Below, piece after piece: positions 15,579 through 18,705 of a DNA stretch of 18,705 nt; the first letter of the stretch is position 1; each line of letters begins with the position of its first letter. A program made the position numbers and the translations under genes. The notes under the pieces are model-generated. The model saw nothing but the letters and a program-made list of their open reading frames with translations, searched no databases and was not told the DNA's origin. The stretch is from Chloroflexota bacterium. Its GTDB lineage: Bacteria; Chloroflexota; Anaerolineae; Anaerolineales; Anaerolineaceae. The stretch lies in NCBI GenBank assembly GCA_023434145.1, contig JAEYTI010000099.1, positions 1 to 18,705 on the forward strand. The letters run 5' to 3'.

Positions 15579-17627
15579 CTAGTTTTCGCTCCCCGAGATA
15601 TAGAACTGCTCTGGGTTCGCAGGGCCTGGATCGGGGAACAACCAGGCGGATGGCATGTGTTCGGGAACATTATGGAAGTCTTTGTGCACGATGCCATACC
15701 GTTCGGGGCCCAGGGCAATGCCAATATTCCAGAAGTTCGCGCGCGCCACCAGCAGCGCTGCTTTCATCAAACGCAGGTGCTCAGATAGACTGTTCGTTCC
15801 ACGAATGCGATCGTACATACCCATCTCAGTACGCGCCGATTCTACAGGGAATGCATTTTCAAATCCCTGCACTTTGTTGTACCAGTTAGACCAGTTCACC
15901 GCCCACAGTGTATTCTCACTGACCGGGAGGTAGTTGCTTGGGTCCAGCAGAACATCGTCGAACATGGTCGATCCGCCACGCCACACAGCGGAATCGTGCA
16001 GGTTAGAGCGAACGGTTGCCAGGAAGATGGGCAGCGAAACAGACTTTGGCGTTACATGAATCCCCAGACGCGACCACTCGCGGGCGATCAGATTCAGGAT
16101 CGCGATGTGCTCGGGCTCGTTATCAGGCACATACACCACAAATGAAATCGGCATGCCTTCTTGATCCAGCCGGCGGCCCAACGTATCGCGGACGAAATTG
16201 GCCTTGTCGAGAATATCATTCGCCCGATCAATGTCATATTCCGTGTACTGGGTTGCCATTTCTTCATTGTAGAAAGGCGATTCGGGGCGCGGCGCTGCCT
16301 GCCAGGGAGTTCCCTGTCCATCAAACACCAGATTGATGATTTCCTGCCGGTTGATTGCGTAGGAGAGGGCAATGCGGAAATTGCGATTCTGGAACAGCTT
16401 GCGCTTTGCCGGGTTGGGGTGCGCCAGGTTGAAGTTAAACACCATCACGTTATTCGAGGCGTCTTCCAACTGGTAGAAGCGGTACGTATCTTCACGGCTG
16501 CCTAACCGAGAGAGCACTTCCTGGCCTACAGAGTCGAGGTTTTGCATATCGATTTGCCCGTCAATGGCTCGCATAATCACTTCATCGACGCTTTCAACTG
16601 TGTGAAAAACCACCGTATCAATGTAGGGGAGCTGATTGCCCAGCTCATCCACCTTCCAATAATAAGGATTGCGCTCCCACATTACTTTCGATTGCTCGCT
16701 GTTATATGACGTTCGCAGCACCCATGCAGTGAGCCGCGGTCGGGCTGGGTCGGTAAAGGTGCCATTATCCAAACCGGTCACACCCACTTTGCTGATGAAC
16801 ATTTCGGCCCAGGATTTATACCTGCCGCCAAAGATCATTCCGGTTAAAACATCGGAACTAGTGTACTTTGAATGGTATTTTTTTACGTAATGCGCCGGGA
16901 ACGAGATCATCGCCAATGAATCAGGGGTCGCTAGCCGGCGCAGGAACAGGCTGTTGGGCGAAGCGAACTTAACAGTGAAGGTGTACTCATCGACGAAGTT
17001 AAACACGGCCATTGTGCCGCCCGTTTTCAGCCAGTATGGCGTGATTGGGGTCAGCGAGGTGTTGAGCAGCACCTCTTCATACCAGAAGCGAATATCGTTT
17101 GTGGTGAAAGGCTCACCATCCGACCAGCGTATGCCCTTGCGCAGCGTAAAGGTGAACTCTGTAGCGTTGCGGTTCACCGTATAGGTCTCTACCAGGTTCG
17201 GTTCCAAGCTGGACCAGTCACTGGTCCAGCGCAGCAGGGGCTCGTAAGCCACCGTGCGAATAAACCGGTATTCATCCGCGGCAGTTTGCACGGTCATATC
17301 CCAGGTGCCGCCATACTGGCCAATTTCGTCTTCCACGGGCACTACTTTCGGCTTCTCCGGCAGCCGTTCGGCAACCGGTGGAAGCTGACCTGCCTCCACC
17401 CGGCCTTTCAGGCCTGGCGCTTCCTGAAAGGTTGGGGGTACGGGTAGGGTTGGGGCCGGTGTCGCAACAACAACGCCGGGAGTGGGCGTATAAACACGCA
17501 CCTGCGTGGCTGTGCTCGCCGGCTGTGCCAGCCCTCCTGGAATCACTGGAGAACCGCAGGCAGCGACCAGAACTGCCAGACAGAGGAAAATTGCGGTTAC
17601 TCGCCACACCCGTGATTGACGCGCCAT
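15579..17627 (-). CDS. ABC transporter solute-binding lipoprotein, family 5
   Basis: This 682-residue protein is an extracellular solute-binding protein of family 5 (SBP_bac_5; peptides, nickel, oligosaccharides). It begins with MARQSR, a hydrophobic stretch and the lipobox VAAC with Cys24 as lipidation site. A low-complexity Pro/Thr linker follows, then the family signature with TFTLRKGIRWSDGEPFTTND. The ATG at 17627 is chosen over a longer frame because of this signal peptide and a GGAGG seven bases upstream. No permease or ATPase gene is in the window, so it is an orphan receptor or its partners are elsewhere. The ligand is unknown. It heads a minus-strand gene series and is divergent from a GntR regulator. 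Confidence 0.92.
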   Translation of the reverse strand: MARQSRVWRVTAIFLCLAVLVAACGSPVIPGGLAQPASTATQVRVYTPTPGVVVATPAPTLPVPPTFQEAPGLKGRVEAGQLPPVAERLPEKPKVVPVEDEIGQYGGTWDMTVQTAADEYRFIRTVAYEPLLRWTSDWSSLEPNLVETYTVNRNATEFTFTLRKGIRWSDGEPFTTNDIRFWYEEVLLNTSLTPITPYWLKTGGTMAVFNFVDEYTFTVKFASPNSLFLRRLATPDSLAMISFPAHYVKKYHSKYTSSDVLTGMIFGGRYKSWAEMFISKVGVTGLDNGTFTDPARPRLTAWVLRTSYNSEQSKVMWERNPYYWKVDELGNQLPYIDTVVFHTVESVDEVIMRAIDGQIDMQNLDSVGQEVLSRLGSREDTYRFYQLEDASNNVMVFNFNLAHPNPAKRKLFQNRNFRIALSYAINRQEIINLVFDGQGTPWQAAPRPESPFYNEEMATQYTEYDIDRANDILDKANFVRDTLGRRLDQEGMPISFVVYVPDNEPEHIAILNLIAREWSRLGIHVTPKSVSLPIFLATVRSNLHDSAVWRGGSTMFDDVLLDPSNYLPVSENTLWAVNWSNWYNKVQGFENAFPVESARTEMGMYDRIRGTNSLSEHLRLMKAALLVARANFWNIGIALGPERYGIVHKDFHNVPEHMPSAWLFPDPGPANPEQFYISGSEN

Positions 17628-17634
17628 CCTGAAT

Positions 17635-17639
17635 CCTCC
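17635..17639 (-). promoter_or_regulatory. Shine-Dalgarno deciding the solute-binding protein start
   Basis: The minus strand reads GGAGG seven bases before the ATG at 17627. It supports this start over the upstream in-frame ATG at 17687, which would bury the signal peptide. Confidence 0.75.
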
Positions 17640-17736
17640 CACGTTTTGCATTTCCGTTGGTATCAGCCTGATGATAAACGAATCCAACCGGCAGCTACCT
17701 TACAGTCTCCTGCCAGAATGGGCGTATGTGCTCTTT

Positions 17737-17758
17737 CAGCGTGGATGTATCCACGCTG
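17737..17758. repeat. 10-bp inverted repeat in the divergent control region
   Basis: The arms CAGCGTGGAT and ATCCACGCTG are perfect inverted copies separated by GT. The CCACGCTGTC part recurs at 17848-17857 in the same orientation. It lies between the solute-binding gene and the GntR regulator and could be an operator or part of a larger folded element. Confidence 0.7.
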
Positions 17759-17782
17759 TCGGTGCATTTCAGTTTGGGGAAG

Positions 17783-17835
17783 TTTTGTGGTAGCAGTCTG
17801 GTGATGCTGAGCATCACCAGACTGCTACCACAAAA
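17783..17835. repeat. Perfect 53-nt palindrome (26-bp arms, one central base)
   Basis: The left arm 17783-17808 starts TTTTGTGGTAGCAGTCTGG and the right arm 17810-17835 ends CCAGACTGCTACCACAAAA; all 26 pairs match around a single G at 17809. A weaker echo continues outward (GGTGCATTTCA on the left, TGAAATACACC on the right). It has T residues before and A residues after the stem, the reverse of an intrinsic terminator on either strand. An operator, a cruciform or a mobile repeat is more likely. Confidence 0.9.
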
Positions 17836-17860
17836 TTGAAATACACCCCACGCTGTCAGC

Positions 17861-17871
17861 TTGTTTGACAG
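17861..17871. promoter_or_regulatory. Putative GntR/FadR-type operator
   Basis: TTGTTTGACAG matches the FadR-subfamily operator consensus TNGTNNNACNA at every fixed base except the last, with a symmetric TGT-N3-ACA core at 17862-17870. It also overlaps a CTGTCA-N7-TGACAG inverted repeat (17853-17871). It covers the -35 box of the regulator's promoter, so binding would repress the regulator. Confidence 0.5.
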
Positions 17872-17893
17872 GTGCTGGTTCTTTTGCTATGAT
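17865..17893 (+). promoter_or_regulatory. Strong sigma-70-type promoter of the GntR regulator
   Basis: A perfect -35 TTGACA (17865-17870), a 17-base spacer and TATGAT (17888-17893) are preceded by TGC, giving an extended -10. Transcription should start near 17900, about 48 bases before the ATG at 17948. Confidence 0.8.
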
Positions 17894-17947
17894 GACCACG
17901 AAGCAACCACGTCATTTCATTCTCAGCTATTACAGAAGGACACTGCC

Positions 17948-18649
17948 ATGCTGCCAAAACTGAACCGGGGCACACTGGCCGATCAGGTCACCGAACGATT
18001 ATTAGAGTATATCCAATCGCAGAATCTCAAGCCAGGGGATCTGCTCCCCTCTGAGACGTCGCTGGCAGGCAGCTTTGGCGTCAGCCGCCCGGTGATCCGC
18101 GAAGCGTTGAAGAACCTGGAAGGCAAAGGGGTACTAGAGATTGTCAATGGCAAGGGCGCAATCGTCCGCCCAATCGACAGCGACCCGCTGAGGATGTTTT
18201 TTCAGCGCGCCATGCAGATGGAACGCAGCACAATCCTGGAGCTGATGGAAGTACGCCGCGGAATTGAAGTACAGGCTGCGACCCTGGCGGCTCAGCGCCG
18301 TGAGCAGCCCGATCTTGATGCGCTGGCACAGATTGTGCGCGCCATGCGCGATCATATGGGCGATCTGGAAACGTACACCCGCCTGGACGTGGAGTTTCAC
18401 CTGCGCGTAGCAGCCGCATCACACAACATGCTGCTGGTATACCTGGTCGAATCGATCCGCGACACGCTGCGCAACACCGTTACCGCCGGTTTGCAGAGCC
18501 GCGGCCCAGGCCTGCATCTTGAGGGCATCCAAGAGGCGCACGAGGCACTGCTGCAAACCATCACCGCGGGCGATCCCGCCGCATCGGTGCGCGCCATGGA
18601 GCATCATTTCGACGAGGCAATCGCCGCGATGGAGAACCCCCAAGCATAA
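17948..18649 (+). CDS. GntR family regulator, FadR subfamily
   Basis: This 233-residue transcription factor has an N-terminal winged helix (about 8-75) with GDLLPSETSLAGSFGVSRPV (30-49) and REALKNLEGKG (51-61), the standard GntR DNA-binding signature. A C-terminal FCD effector domain follows. Asp147, His151, His198 and His220 match the metal-binding set of FCD domains, which commonly sense organic or sugar acids. The ATG at 17948 is chosen for its AGAAGGA ribosome-binding site; the upstream 29 in-frame codons overlap the promoter. It is divergent from the solute-binding gene and preceded by palindromes and a putative own operator, so it probably controls itself and perhaps that gene. Confidence 0.93.
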   Translation: MLPKLNRGTLADQVTERLLEYIQSQNLKPGDLLPSETSLAGSFGVSRPVIREALKNLEGKGVLEIVNGKGAIVRPIDSDPLRMFFQRAMQMERSTILELMEVRRGIEVQAATLAAQRREQPDLDALAQIVRAMRDHMGDLETYTRLDVEFHLRVAAASHNMLLVYLVESIRDTLRNTVTAGLQSRGPGLHLEGIQEAHEALLQTITAGDPAASVRAMEHHFDEAIAAMENPQA

Positions 18650-18682
18650 GAAACTGTCCAATAACGATTTTGTGTGTTTTGT

Positions 18683-18705
18683 GGGGGGGGGGGGGGGGGG
18701 CCCCC
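18683..18705. other. Terminal G18-C5 run (probable artefact)
   Basis: Eighteen G residues are followed by five C at the very end of the window. This has no biological counterpart in the rest of the sequence and is most likely an assembly or sequencing artefact. The 33 bases between the regulator's stop and this run hold nothing recognisable. Confidence 0.7.

Noticed and set aside
17660..17690. TATCA-N6-TGATA with outer GTTGG/CCAAC near the solute-binding gene as an operator
   Set aside because: The arms are only five bases and unevenly spaced; this can occur by chance and does not match the TGT-N3-ACA pattern.
17783..17835. Rho-independent terminator
   Set aside because: The stem is flanked by T on the 5' side and A on the 3' side on both strands, the opposite of a terminator; there is no loop of normal size or U-tract.

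Overview
The window is probably a complete 18.7 kb metagenomic contig. It begins with a G9 run and ends with a G18 run followed by five C, which look like artefacts. It is GC-rich (about 60% by eye), densely coded and bacterial. The gene mix suggests a Chloroflexota (Anaerolineae-like) genome: GH172/DUF2961 with a D-lyxose isomerase, tandem zinc-ribbon membrane proteins, DUF58-TgpA without a neighbouring MoxR, and a family 5 solute-binding lipoprotein. There is no rRNA or marker gene, so this assignment is an inference.

Region 1 (56-4209, minus strand) is a tight five-gene operon: alpha/beta hydrolase, GH172 glycosidase, D-lyxose isomerase-type cupin, P-loop sugar/nucleoside kinase and class II ketose-phosphate aldolase. 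Three of the four junctions are coupled (TAATG, TAATATG, ATGA). Together they read as a cytosolic route that frees a sugar from a furanoside, isomerises it to a ketose, phosphorylates it and splits it. The substrate cannot be read from sequence.

Region 2 (4210-4876) is a 667-bp divergent intergenic region. It holds a TATAAT box for the operon and a degenerate inverted repeat of about 395 bp (4329-4723). A weak -10 candidate lies ahead of the plus-strand genes.

Region 3 (4877-8094, plus strand) is a YdcF/DUF218 membrane protein followed, with a 1-nt gap and then an 8-nt overlap, by two paralogous zinc-ribbon membrane proteins of unknown function.

Region 4 (8102-9562, minus strand) is a GT-C glycosyltransferase that is clearly more AT-rich than its surroundings (about 40-42% GC in two hand-counted lines, against about 65% in a neighbour). 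It looks horizontally acquired. The 170 bp upstream (9563-9732) hold a candidate TATAAT box and nothing else recognised.

Region 5 (9733-17627, minus strand) runs, in transcription order, from a family 5 solute-binding lipoprotein through a HAD phosphatase, an EamA transporter, a cytidine-deaminase-like enzyme and DUF58 to a TgpA-type transglutaminase. The DUF58 gene may have its own, possibly leaderless, promoter.

Region 6 (17628-17947) is the divergent control region between the solute-binding gene and a FadR-type GntR regulator (17948-18649, plus strand). It contains a 10-bp inverted repeat, a perfect 53-nt palindrome and a near-consensus promoter for the regulator. The -35 box of that promoter is covered by a GntR-like TGT-N3-ACA operator. 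The layout suggests the regulator controls itself and possibly the solute-binding gene.
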